Program-made: the position numbers and the translations under genes
The notes under the pieces: model-generated
The model's database searches: none
Told to the model about the DNA's origin: nothing
The model's input: the letters and a program-made list of their open reading frames with translations, nothing else
Origin: Carnegiea gigantea
Lineage: Eukaryota > Streptophyta > Magnoliopsida > Caryophyllales > Cactaceae
DNA length: 64,000 bases
Assembly (NCBI GenBank): GCA_029747015.1
Contig: JAKOGI010002204.1
Location: forward strand, 28,501-92,500
Direction: 5' to 3'
Shown here: in pieces, positions 20,880 to 31,859 of the stretch
Layout: every line of letters starts with the position of its first letter
Numbering within the stretch: the first letter of the stretch is position 1

Positions 20880-21700
20880 CTACCACAATTTCAATTTCTT
20901 TTGTTGGAAATGGTACTTCAGGCCACATCGAGGAAGGTAAATAAAACTTGTTTGTGGCGGGGGGTATTTTTTAATGCATCCCTTTGTGTCGATCATTGTC
21001 ATGTGGGCTAAGGTGACAATATCAAGGTTCCCGCCCAAAAAGTGAGACCCAAGACTGCCAAATTTCCTCCAATGGCCCAAAGCTTGGGCAATTACAGTGA
21101 TGGTGCCTCCCACACCTATCACATTCGCATGAGTGGCCTTGGCCACCTCAAGTAAGTGGCGGATGATGAAGGCCCTGGTATCAGCATGAGTGACCGTCAA
21201 GGCACACCAAATAAGGATCAACTCCGCTTTTCTACACATGTTTTGCCTATCATTACACCCAGATATTATATTAGCCATTAAGCATTGTAGGTAGTGGATA
21301 TTAACATTGCATATGTCGGTGGCCTTGCTTGCCTAGGGTCATAAACTTGGGGTCGCTCAAACCTGTCGATGTAGGATTTGCGTTTGGAGCATGTAACGCT
21401 CAATCAAACAAGATCAGGATGCCACCTACTTGAAACATCCCTAAATGAATATGGATAAACTATGGACAAAGCAACTCATTGAACTCCCTCAAACTCATTT
21501 TAAGGTCAATATTAAACATTCGAAATGAAATGAGGACCTCTTGACCCCTATATGACTCGGCTCAATTAACATTCAAAGAGCTCAAAAATTCAAGTGTTAG
21601 CCAGTCATATGACACACAACTCATTTCCACATACTCCATCCAACCTAAATTGCTAAGTAAAGTAACAACATCATCAAGCATGCCCAATGCCCTTAAAGAA
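20880..21700 (-). pseudogene. Athila-type retrotransposon ORF1 relic
   Basis: On the minus strand, near 21600, the translation reads TLEFLSSLNVN, then ISFRMFNIDLKMSLREFNEL, then the more C-terminal block CRKAELILIWCALTVTHADT and LLEVAKATHANVIGVGG. These resemble the conserved ORF-1 protein of Athila-group gypsy elements (ATHILA ORF-1 family), recalled from family knowledge. Stops separate the blocks. It abuts the truncated left LTR of the next element at about 21705, so the two were joined by insertion or recombination. Confidence 0.6.
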
Positions 21701-21704
21701 TCAA

Positions 21705-22439
21705 CATGGCAAAATTTCACACACAAGATAGAATTCAACCAATCCCAATCAAGAATAGCTACAATTAAATAAAGATGAAAGATTCTAACTTCAATACTTG
21801 GCTAACAATCCCTAGATTGAGAAAACTACACCCACATGTTTAGATCAACAAAACTAAACAGAGTTTGAGAGAAGAAAACTTAGCGCAATTGGAGATCCTT
21901 TAAGGGTTTTCCAACTTTAGAAGTGCTCTAAAATAGCAAGCACTTCTTCAACACTCACATTCAAAACTACTAAAAATGTAAGGTAAACTTAGAAAAATAG
22001 AAAAGAATGAAAAACTAGAGAGAAAGACTTCTCTTTTCTGCTCTGTGTGTCTTCTCTGCTGCAAAAATGACTGTATTTAAAGAAGAACACGATCAACCTT
22101 AGCCACACGATGAAGAAAAACGAACAGGCTTTAGTTATGGCCTCACCACGGGTCGTGGCCTTCACTATGAATAGTCCGTGGTGAGCTTTGTCTCGATAAT
22201 ATTCTATTCTTTCTTCTTTTCACGAGCATAGTGACTTGGGGTTATCTGTGGGGAGTCAAGATACACTCATTTATGGTCAATTTTGGGGTAAAATGGTCTG
22301 AAAGCTTGTAAAACACAGAAAAGAACCATACCAAGCGTAAAATTGAAAAAGAAGTGCATAATATAACATAGAGCACATAATTCTCTCTAAAAATGGCACA
22401 AAATGACCTTAAAATAGTGTGCATTTTACGGACTTATCA
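21705..22439 (-). repeat. gypsy-1 3' LTR, truncated
   Basis: This is homologous to 30256-30955 of the right LTR, for example cacaagatagaattcaacca at both left edges and ttttacggact near both right edges. It begins at 22439 on the minus strand directly after a polypurine tract. The part equivalent to 29740-30255 is absent. The copies differ by many substitutions and small indels, so the insertion is not recent. Confidence 0.88.
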
Positions 22440-22456
22440 AGCTCCCCCATGCTTAA
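22440..22456 (-). other. 3' polypurine tract of gypsy-1
   Basis: The minus strand reads AAGCATGGGGGAGCT directly before the 3' LTR, as expected for plus-strand DNA priming. Confidence 0.75.
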
Positions 22457-24150
22457 ACCATTATTTGTTCCCAATAAATCAGGAAATTGAGGCTAAAAAT
22501 ATGAATAACCTCCTTAGGAAGACATCAGTGGTGACATCAATAACCAAATCAACCCAGCAAGTTTAGCCCAAAAGTGATGAAAAACTTTTACAAACAGATA
22601 AGAGAAGGAAATTTTCGAAAAAGTGAGAACCATCACATCAAAATATTGAAGCAATCACTCAAATCAACTTGAACAATCATAACGGCATATTACAATAAGT
22701 AGAGCTTAGAACAACCAATAGAACCTCACTTTAGGGATGAGATACTCATAACTCATGTGTTCAAAGTAAAATACGGTTCTCTTAAATCTCATTTAATTGA
22801 ACTAAATTAACTATAAGCTTGATAAGACTCTCTAATGCGTCACCACTATAATGTAAAACACATAAGGCAATCATGATGACCTTAAGGGTTGTAATGGGCA
22901 AATGCATAAAGGTATAGAGGGAACAAACATTTTGGAATTTGTGGAGGTAACAGCCAAAGACTGAGAGCTTAAACCATAATTTTCTAACTAAAACATACTC
23001 CTTAAAATATCAATAACATCTCCAAGTGATGTCACAAGAAAAAGTGCCTAAAAATATAAAACAAATTCCAAATTAGTATTGCATCATTTTTTTCTGTTTT
23101 TTCTTCTTTTTTTTTGTTTTTTTTTCCTCTTCTTTGTTTTGTTTTTTTAGAATTTGTTTAATTTTTCCAACATATACACATTTTTTTAATCTTTTACACA
23201 CCTTTGGTGTGCTTTGTTTTTTGTTTTTTTCCCCCTTCAAAGAGGAGGATAATGGCAAAGGAAACTATGCATTTTCAACACTTTTCTCGCAACTCACAAA
23301 ACATAACCAAATTGACTTTGAAGGGAAAAATAAAGCATGAATCCCTTATCATATCCAACCAAATCATAATATCCATAAAAGGTTATTATCCACAAACTAC
23401 TACTAATAAGCTATAAAAACTCTATAGCCTTGGCTAAAAGGGTAAGACATGTGTGTGTGGCCAAAGATAAGAACATAGGTTCTCATTAATAAACACAGTA
23501 AAGGCTCAAAGGGGTAGCAATGGATAAATTATTCATATAAGGGTGGCTTACTTGGTCGATGTAGCTCATAAATTCAAAGAATGCCTCAATCATGTTGCCT
23601 AAATGTGCATGTTAAATGTGCTCTTGAACAAGAGTCAAAGTAAGTTCTAGAGACTTGAAATTTAGGAAAAGTCACACAAGAAAGATATTCAGGCTCAAAA
23701 TCTCAGAGGACAAAGCTTATCTAACTCTTTGAATTTCATATGTCAAATACTCATGCCAAGAATCATTAAGCAATCAACTCATATCTAAGTGAAGGTCAAA
23801 ACATGAAGCATAGTTCGAAAAAGTAGAAACAAACATTTTATTCACAAATGGGCTTAACAAAAAGGATCAAAATAGGCAAAAGAAAGCTACTTAGTCTAAA
23901 GACTCATCACCGGAGGATTTATAGGCCCTTTTCTTTTTCTTTTTCTTTTTAGTTTTTTTTTTTTTGTTTTTCTTTTTACTGAGCCTAAAATGCAACTAAA
24001 AACTAGAAAGTGTCAAAACAAAACTAAAATGAAGAAAGAAACTTGGAAAAACTAGGCAATCAACTAAAAATGCAAATTAAACCTAAATACGTGACCTAAA
24101 AAGAATTTCACACATCCACAACACACATATATACAACCACAAACAATTAC
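22457..24150 (-). other. gypsy-1 non-coding 3' region
   Basis: These 1.7 kb between integrase and LTR have no recognisable env-like or other reading frame. Long T-rich runs occur at 23085-23150, 23205-23235 and 23930-23965. In Athila elements an envelope-like gene can sit here, but none is visible in this copy. Confidence 0.5.
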
Positions 24151-24154
24151 AACA

Positions 24155-24170
24155 ACTCCCCCATGCTTGG
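24155..24170 (-). other. Second, internal polypurine-tract-like motif
   Basis: The sequence actcccccatgcttgg matches the 3' tract at 22440 over ctcccccatgctt. It lies just downstream of integrase in the element orientation and is followed by the ttggacaacacattgtcctc region. It could be an internal priming site. Confidence 0.45.
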
Positions 24171-24554
24171 ACAACACATTGTCCTCAATGGAAGCAGAAA
24201 ACTCTAAAAGGGAGGGGGAGAGGGTTCAGATAGGTGATAGACAGTAGCCTTGTCAATAGATTCCCACACATAGTAAGGTTTAAGATGTTGCCCATTTACC
24301 TTAAACATTCCAGTTGTCACACTCTAGACTTCTACTACTCCATGAAGGTAGACTTTTATAACTTTAAATGGGCCTGACCACTGGGATCTCAGCTTGCTTG
24401 GAAATAACCTCAACTTAGAATTGAACAACAAGACAGGGTCACCCACCTCAAATCTTTTCTTCAGAATATGCTTGTCATGTTAGTGCTTGGTCCTTTCCTT
24501 ATAAATTCGCAAGCTTTCATAGGCTTCCAGACGTAACTCATCTAACTTATTCAA

Positions 24555-25430
24555 CTATAGAAGCCTCTTCTCATCAGCTGCCTCAAGATCGAGGTTTAGA
24601 GTTTTAATTGCCCAATATGCCTTATGTTCTAACTCAACCGGCAAATGGCAAGATTTTTCGAAAACTAAGCGGTACAGAGTAGTACCGAGAGGGATTTTGT
24701 AAGCGATCTGGTAAGCCCAAAGTGCATCATCAAGCTTTTTAGACGAATCTTTTTGGGACTGATCAACCATTTTTTACAAAATGGTTTTCAACTTTTGATT
24801 AGATAACTCAACTTGACCACTTGTTTGCAGATGATAAGGCGCAGCAATTTTATGAAAAACCCCATACTTCTTTAGGAGGGACTCAAGTGGCTTGTTACAA
24901 AAATGAGTCTCATTATCACTCAAGAGAGCTCTTGGTGTGCCAAACCTTATAAATATATTCTTTTTAAGAAACTTAATTACCACCTTGGACTCATTAGTAA
25001 GAGATGCAGTAGCTTCTATCCACTTTGAAACGTAATCAACCACCACAAGGATATAAAGATTATTGTGAGAAGAAGGAAATGGTCCCATAAAGTCAATTCT
25101 CCAAACGTCAAAAAGTTCTACTTCAAGGATCCCACTTTGAGGCATTTCATGCCTCTTAGAAATGTTCCCTGTCCATTGGCATCTATCGTAACCCATAATG
25201 AAAATTTTGACATCTTTAAAGAAAGTGGGCCACTAGAAACCGAGTGGAAGCACCTTAGCTATAGTCTTGTCAGGTCCAAAATGTCCACCATAAGTTGAGG
25301 TATGGCAATGGTGGAGGACACTAGGAACCTCGTCTTCTGGCAAACACCTTCTATATACTCTATCTCCACACAGTTTGTAGATCAGAGCCTCTCCCCACAC
25401 ATAATATTTCGCATTAGAAAGGAATCTCTT
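24555..25430 (-). pseudogene. gypsy-1 integrase
   Basis: The integrase joins element DNA to the host genome. The N-terminal zinc module is degraded: HHCHTSTYGGHFGPDKTI is present, but the first Cys of the final pair is lost (GYDRCQWTG). The core keeps [16 protein letters not shown] and [11 protein letters not shown], so all three catalytic acidic positions remain. The tail reads DDALWAYQIAYKIPLGTTLY. Stops near 24771 and 25235 break the frame. It continues from RNase H, as in a normal gypsy polyprotein. Confidence 0.88.
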
Positions 25431-26051
25431 CTATTGTTGATAAGATAACCTGGTTAGCATAACTCCACATACTTTAAAATTTACCAAATCAGCATACCAT
25501 GCTGCTGCCTGGTGAGATATGACAAAGAGTTGGTCATCAGCGAAAGAGTCGTCTATGGAAAGCTCCTCTGTTGATGTAGCCTCAAGATCTAAGCGCGATA
25601 AGTGGTCAGCAACTACATTTTCACAACCTGCTTTGTCTCGAATTTCCAAATCAAATTCTTGGAGAAGAAGCACCCAACGAATGAGACGGGGCTTAGAGTC
25701 GGACTTCTTCAAGAGATGTTTCAATGTGGCATGATCAGCAAAAATCATCACCTTAGAATTTATCAAATACAAATGGAATTTCTCGAAGGCGAACAGAACA
25801 GCTAGGAATTCTTTTTTAGTTGTGGCATAGTTTATTTGAGCATCATCCAAAGTTCGGCTTGCATAGTAGATGGCGTAAGGCTCATTGTCTTTCCTTTGTC
25901 CCAAAACTGCTCTCACTACATAGTCACTGGCATTGCACATAATCTCAAAAGGTAATTCCCAATCCAGAGCCTGTATAATTAGGGTAGAGATCAAAGCCTC
26001 CTTTAACCTGTGAAAGGCACTTAAACATTCTTCATTAAATTCAAAGAGCAC
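25431..26051 (-). pseudogene. gypsy-1 RNase H
   Basis: This is an open stretch of 206 codons. It contains [15 protein letters not shown] (usual start CDASDYAV, so the first catalytic Asp has become Asn), the [20 protein letters not shown] block, [12 protein letters not shown], and the end block [17 protein letters not shown]. The domain degrades the RNA strand during reverse transcription. The active-site change argues against activity. Confidence 0.88.
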
Positions 26052-26973
26052 ATCTTTGATAAGCAGATGGGTGAAAGGTTTTGTAATTTTTAAAAAATCT
26101 TTTGTGAGCCGTCAATAGAAACTAACATATCCTAGAAAACTCTTTACACTCTTTATAGAAGAAGGTGGTGGTAATTTCTCAATTACCTCTATCTTTGCCT
26201 TGTCAACTTTAATGCCCCTATTTGAAATAATATGGCCTAAAACAACCGCCTCATGTACCATAAAATGGCACTTTTTCCAATTCAATACCAAATTCATATC
26301 TGTACACCTTTGCAAGACTTTAGACAAATTGTTCAAGCAATGGTCAAAAGTTGTACCATATACAGAAGAATCATCCATAAAGACTTGTATTATGTCCTCA
26401 ATAAAATCTGAAAAAATAGCCATTATGCATTGTTGAAATATGTCGAGGGCTTACACAGCCAAATGGCATTATCCTATGAGCAAATGTACCATATGGACAA
26501 GTAAAAGTAGTCTTTTCTTGATCACTTTGATGAAAGAGATTTGAAAGAATCCTGAATAGCCATCTACGTAGCAAAAATAAGAGTTCGTTGTTAGCCTCTT
26601 GAGCATCTGGTCAATGAAAGGTAGGGAAAAATGGTCCTTGCGGATAGCTTTATTCAATTTTCTATAATCTATGCATATACACCAACCAGTAACTATCCTA
26701 GTGGGTATAAGTTCATTATTTTTATTTCTTATAACCGTTATTTCCCCCCTTTTTAGGGACAACATGGACCGGACTTACCCACTTACTATTAGAGATCGAG
26801 TAGACAATGCCAGCCTTGAGCAATTTTAAAATTTCTTTCTTCACTACATCGTGCATCTTAGGGTTCAATCTTCTTTGGTGTTCAACTGAGGGTTTATAGT
26901 CATCTTCTATCAGAATACGATGCATACATATAGAAGGGTGAATTCCTTTAAGGTCATTAAGAGTATATCCCAT
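26052..26973 (-). pseudogene. gypsy-1 reverse transcriptase
   Basis: Blocks in order are RRLNPKMHDVVKKEILKLL, SKWVSPVHVVPKKGG, then after a frameshift in a G-run at about 26745 CIDYRKLNKAIRKDHFSLPF, a further break, and IQVFMDDSSVYG with the catalytic F-x-DD. ENWKKCHFM-like and VLGHIISNRGIKVDKAKIE blocks follow. The family pattern is that of gypsy RT. It cannot be translated as one protein. Confidence 0.9.
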
Positions 26974-27110
26974 AGCCTAACAGTGTAATCTAAGTATTTT
27001 TAGCAAAGAGTCAACTTGAGATATATTTAAGCTCGCATTCACAACCACATGATATGTAAAGTTTTGGCCCAAAAACTCATACCTTAAAGAGGAAGAAAGA
27101 GGTTTTAGTT

Positions 27111-27991
27111 CTACCTCAGGGGCACGTTCCTATCTATTGAGGATGCTTTGTCATGTACTAGTGATTCCATTGTGGCAAAGGGTGGGCTATCTGGTAGAGA
27201 AGCTTCCAGGAATTGAGCACATATTGCTACTTCCAGGTTTTCATATCGAGTAGTACCATCATTTAATAAACAATACTTAAGTGGATCATGAGAATCATTA
27301 TTAGAAATAGTCTTTTGTACCAAACTATCCACTACATCAATCCGATGACAATATCCAGCGATAGAAGGAAACTTAGAGTCTTTAATCAAGTTGAATTCAA
27401 CATGTTCATCACCCACATCAAAAGAGAGCTTGCCATTTTTAACATCTATATGGCACCAAGCGGTGGCCAAGAATGGCCTCCCAAGAATAATAGGGGTGTG
27501 CGTATCTTCTTCCATTTCAAGGATTACAAAATCTACAGGCATATATAAGTCTTCTACTTTAATGGGGACATCCTCTAAAATACCTATAGGATACCTTACA
27601 GAATGGTCTGGCAATTTTAAGAGATGGCAGTAGGTCTCATTTCTCCTAGGTCCAACTTCTTGTAAAGAGATAAGGGTATTAAACTTTTACTAAACCCTAA
27701 ATCACGTAAGGCATAATCTATGGACTCATTCCCTATCAGACAAGGGATAGTAAAACTATTGGTATCCTTAAGCTTAGCAGGGAGCTTATTTTGAATTACA
27801 GCACTACGTTCTTTAGTCAATGGCACTATTTCATGCTCTTCTGGCTTTCTTTTATTGGATAAAATCTCCTTTAAAAATTTAGCATAGGACCACATTTGTG
27901 ACAAGACATCAGTGAATGGAATATTAATGTGGAGTTTCTTAAGGACTTCTAAAAACTTCCCAAATTGTTGGTCAAATTTAGCCTTAGCCAT
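27111..27991 (-). pseudogene. gypsy-1 aspartic protease region
   Basis: Two overlapping frames together give IPCLIGNESIDYALRDLGFS (usual DLGAS, so Ala has become Phe) and SLIPLSLYKKLDLGE. The second frame reads YPIGILEDVPIKVEDLY, then PIILGRPFLATAWCHIDVKN and LSFDVGDEHVEFNL. This long post-protease segment is characteristic of Athila-group polyproteins. The frame change lies near 27615. Confidence 0.85.
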
Positions 27992-28196
27992 TCGTTGGGG
28001 GAAAGGTAAAGGTGGTACATAGGGCTTTGGGGAGACTTTCTCGGGGTCATCAAAAATCTTATTTGAAGTATCATCACTTATATCCTCATTAGAAGAAGTA
28101 GGTACCTCTTTCTCAATGACTTCATTCTTTCCGTAATGTGAATGTTCATTTTGGCAAACCTCCTTAGGTCCCTCAAGTTGCTTACCCCCTCTTAAA

Positions 28197-29471
28197 TCAT
28201 GGCATTACATTGTTCCTGGGGCTAAGTTCATTCTTACTAGGAAATTTACCTAAGGGTGTAGATGAAGATGTAGCTTGTTGAGCCATTTGAGCTTCCAACA
28301 TCTTATTGTGAGTAGTGAGCACATCAACCTTAAAGGCCAATTGCTTAATGTACTCATCTTGCTTTTGTTGTGCCAAAAGTATATTCTCCATCATAGACTC
28401 TAAGTTAGATTTTTGAGGTGTTTGTTGAGGATAAGATGGTCTTTGAAATCCAGGGGGTGGTCTAAAATTCGTTTGGGGCACAAGTGGGGCATTAGACTTA
28501 TTATAGAAATTGGGTTTGTTTCTCCAATCCAGATTATATGTGTTAGAGAAAGGGTCATTTGTTGGTTTAGGGTGATAGTCGTTCACATAGTTGACCTGAT
28601 CACTTACATCTTGGCCAAAAGGACTACCCACTTGACAATGCATAGTCAAATCATCAACTGATCCACATATATCATGTGATAGGGAAGGGGTACTTGGACT
28701 AACAGAAATAACATTCAAGCGCTCCAATTTTTGAGACATAGCATCAACTTTAGAAGAAAGCAGAGAAACAACATCTACTTCCAGCTTACCTCCAACCCGC
28801 TTGGGTTGGCTCTCTTAGACGACCATTAGACATTGTTAAGGGTCATCTTTTCTATAAGATTGTATGCTTCATCTTTAGTTTTGTTCATAAGAGTACCTCT
28901 TGCTACCGCATCAATAGTAGACATCAATGGTTAGGTGACTCCATTATGAATATTTGCACAATCATCCATCTTTGAAGACCATGGTGAGCGCATAATTGTA
29001 AAAGATCCTTGAATCGATCCCAGGCTTCATAGAGTGTCTCATTTTCCTTTTAAGAGAAAGTAGTGATTTGATTTCGTAGGCTTGCCGTCTTACTCGAAGG
29101 AAAGAAATTGGCAAGAAAGACTTTTATAAGCCTATTCTATGTCCTTATCCATCCTGGAGGCAATGAATGAAGCTACACCCTCGCCTTATCTCTAAGCGAA
29201 AAGGGAAATAGGCGTAAGTGAATGACATCGGTAGAAACTCCATTGAGCTTTAATGTGTCACACATATCTTAAAAGACCGAGAGGTGTAAGTTTGTATCTT
29301 CTAACGGGGTGCCTCTGAGGTGGGATTGCTGTACCATTGATATAAGGGCTAGTTTAAGCTCAAAATTGTCGCTTCTATAGTTAGCTGAGCGATGCTCGAG
29401 GAAATGCCTTGGACTCCTATGCTAACAGAATCTTGTAGTGTCCTTCTTTGGTCACCTCCTATTCCTGCCAT
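28197..29471 (-). pseudogene. gypsy-1 gag
   Basis: The likely start is ATG at 29471 (MAGIGGDQRR). The retrotransposon gag core is readable as NLHLSVF, DTLKLNGVSTDVIHLRLFPF, SLRDKARV and AWDRFKDLLQLCAHHGLQRW, then MNKTKDEAYNLIEKM. The open C-terminal part (28739-28197) has NTYNLDWRNKPNFYNKSNAP and PPPGFQRPSYPQQ, typical of Athila gag. At least five stops occur. One, at 29173-29175, replaces a conserved Trp with TAG. Confidence 0.82.
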
Positions 29472-29710
29472 CGATGAAGAAACTGCTTGAGCCTTGAGCC
29501 TTTGCTCTTCGACCCTTAATTTCTTCCTCCTAGAGCAAAAAGTCCTTTCGATTTCTAAATTGAATGCAAACGAAAATGGACTTCACATATAAAGGAGAAA
29601 TATGCAAAATAGCAACAAAACTACCAACGTAAATAAAAAATATAAAGAAAAAGAAAGTAATGACAAAATGCTTAGTCAATTTCTAAGGGCTAACTCAATA
29701 TTCACAAATT

Positions 29711-29731
29711 TGGTCCCCGGCAACAACGCCG
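29711..29731 (-). other. gypsy-1 primer binding site
   Basis: The minus strand reads CGGCGTTGTTGCCGGGGACC, close to the complement of the 3' end of plant tRNA-Asp (family form GGCGCCGTTGCCGGGGA), the primer used by Athila/Tat elements. It starts about 8 nt after the LTR end. Confidence 0.75.
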
Positions 29732-29739
29732 AAGGAGGG

Positions 29740-30955
29740 TGACCTAAGCCTACAAGCGCATGCGTGTTGTAATTTAGTAAAGACATCGTTCCCATGGAGA
29801 GCAATTGTAATCTATTAAGTTTTATCCTATAAAAGTGCTAAGCAAGCAATTTTAAAAGAGTTTAAATGACACTATAACCTAATTGGAAAACTCAATCAAT
29901 TAAAAACATCTAGGGATTTGTTTCACCTTACAGAGATATGGATCAATGAAATATATTATGTACTTGATCTGCCATGGGAGATTGAAAGGGGTGCAATCGC
30001 ATTTAGAATTCAATCTTCTTTCGAAATGAACTAAATTGCCTAAACTAACCAATCATTCTTTCAAATGTCCTTGTTTAGTCTAAGTTATAGATTTTGATCA
30101 CTACAGGGTCCTCTTAATAAGCAAATCTCTTTCAAGTATTACTAAGTCAAGTCCTATCTTGTCAATCAAATAGTAAGTTTCACTTTTCAGTCCTTCACTT
30201 AACTATTTAGAATTAACAAATGAATTTGTCCAAAATTCAATCATAGCAATTTCACTCACAAGATAGAATTCAACCAATCTCAATCAAGAATAAGTACAAC
30301 CAAATAACGATGAAAGATTCCAACATTAATACTTGGCTAACAATTCCTAGATTGAGAAAACTACTCCCACATGTATAAATCAACCAAACTAAACAAAGTT
30401 TGAGAGAAGAAAACTTAGTGTAATGGGAGATCCTTCAAGGGTTTCCCAACTTTACAAGGGCTCCAAAACTGCAAGTACTTCTTCAACACTCACACTCAAA
30501 ACTGCTAAAAATCTAAAGTAAACTCAAAAAAATGGAAAAGAACGAAAAAACTAGAGAGAAGGAGTTCTCTTTTCTACTGTGTGTGTCTTCTCTGCTGCGA
30601 AAATGGCTCTATTTAAAGAAGAACATGATCAATGTCAACCACATGATGAAGAAAAATGAACAGGCTTTAGTTGTGGCCTTACTATGAACAGTCTGTGGTG
30701 AGCTCTATCTCGATAATCTTCTTTTCTTTCGTCCTTTCATGGGCATAGTGACTTAGGGGTATCTGTGGGAAGTCAAGATACACTCAATAGTCAATTTTAG
30801 GGTAAAATGGTCCCAAAACCTGCAAAACACCAAAAAAAAAAAAAAAAAACCCTAGTGTAAAACCAAAGGGGTGCAAATATAGCATAAAGCACATAATTCT
30901 CCCTAAAAATGGCACAAAATGACCTCAAAATAGTGTACATTTTACGGACTGATCA
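29740..30955 (-). repeat. gypsy-1 5' LTR, complete (1216 bp)
   Basis: On the minus strand the LTR runs from TGATCAGTCCG at 30955 to AGGTCA at 29740. It is followed by the primer binding site. It is homologous to the truncated left LTR. An A-run of about 18 at 30833-30850 is present only here. Confidence 0.88.
30609..30617 (-). promoter_or_regulatory. TATA-like box in gypsy-1 5' LTR
   Basis: The minus strand reads TTTAAATAG within the LTR. The equivalent site is conserved in the left LTR near 22075. Its position, about 340 bp from the LTR start, is plausible for U3. Confidence 0.35.
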
Positions 30956-31351
30956 GAGGGTAAATTTGAGAGAGATTGTGGTGGAAAACAGAAGATTATG
31001 GATAAAAGTTATGAAATTTGAAAAAAATTTGAAGGATTTGGGAAGGATTTGAATAGAGCGTGAGAGGAGAAGTGAGGGTTAGAAAGAGAGGGAGTCGGAT
31101 AGAAGGAGAAATTGGAGAGGAAGAAGAAAAAGAAATGAATAAAAGGGAGTAAACAACCGGGTTAAGATTGCCAGGAGATGACACAGTCATGCCCCTCAGC
31201 ACGGGGCCCCGTGCTAATTCTCTGGTCAGTGGCTTGAAAGTTTTGATCTGGCATGCACATTCCCCTTGACAAGGGTGCACCGTGCCAGATCTCTGTCCAT
31301 GCCACATGTTTTCTTTGCTTCTTTTTTTCTTGCTTTCAATTCTTCTCATCT
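30956..31351 (-). mobile_element. LTR remnant of another Athila-like element
   Basis: This short segment lies between gypsy-1 and the CACTA element. On the minus strand it contains GCATGGACAGAGATCTGGCAC, nearly identical to a site in the gypsy-2 LTR near 48460, and a gcacggggccccgtgct palindrome. The rest differs from gypsy-2. It is best read as part of an LTR from a related family, cut by both neighbours. Confidence 0.5.
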
Positions 31352-31364
31352 CACTCATTTTGAG

Positions 31365-31500
31365 GGACCGACGGAAAATGTCAGAGGGACCGACAAAAAA
31401 ACAGGCGGAGCCCGATAGAAATTTGAATTTTCGTCGGAAATTCCTTTGGAAACCCGTCGGAATCCGTCGGTGTCCGTCGGTTTTTCTGTCGGATGCCTGG
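31365..31500. repeat. CACTA left subterminal repeats
   Basis: Repeated ccgacgg and cgtcgg words occur in both orientations (for example 31368, 31430, 31457, 31466, 31475). These are the likely binding sites for the TNPA-like protein. Confidence 0.75.
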
Positions 31501-31859
31501 CGCAGATCTCGAGCATGCATGCCTTCTCGATTTTAAATTTTGGGGGAGGGGAGTGTTTTGTCCGGCATTTTCAAAGTGTAGAGAGAGAAGGTGAGGTTCA
31601 AAAAGAGAGCAAGGGAGGAGAAGGAAGAGAGAGAAAGTGAGATTTGAAGGTTCCGGTGGTCGGAAAATTGAACGGTAAGTGATTTTTTTGGTTAATTTAT
31701 TGTTTGAAATTAAAATAGTTAAGTCAATTGATATTTTTTACGGTCTTGATTTTCCAAGTTTTGCCGCCTCCACGAATACTGCCAGTGCCACCGCCACCGC
31801 CGCCGCTAGTGCCGCCATCGCCGGTAATCCGCTTGATTTTTCGGGTGTTTAAAAGTTAG

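Larger units (their letters stand above)
21705..30955 (-). mobile_element. Athila-like Ty3/gypsy retrotransposon (gypsy-1)
   Basis: This is a minus-strand element of about 9.2 kb with two LTRs. The complete 5' LTR is 29740-30955, starting TGATCAGTCCG and ending AGGTCA on the minus strand. The 3' LTR is truncated (21705-22439). Internal order is PBS (29711-29731), gag, protease, RT, RNase H and integrase, followed by a 1.7-kb non-coding 3' region. Sequence blocks of the protease region (EDVPIKVEDLYMPVDFVILE) are typical of the Athila clade. All genes contain stops or frameshifts. The element lies next to an older LTR remnant at 30956. Confidence 0.9.

Noticed and set aside
20790..21011. Plus-strand frame upstream of gypsy-1
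   Set aside because: It lies antisense to or beside the Athila ORF1 relic, which explains the sequence.
22457..24150. Envelope-like gene expected in Athila elements
   Set aside because: I looked for a long frame with signal and membrane segments on the minus strand and found none.
30996..31520. 174-codon minus-strand frame
   Set aside because: It crosses the border between the LTR remnant and the CACTA subterminal repeats, so it cannot be one gene.
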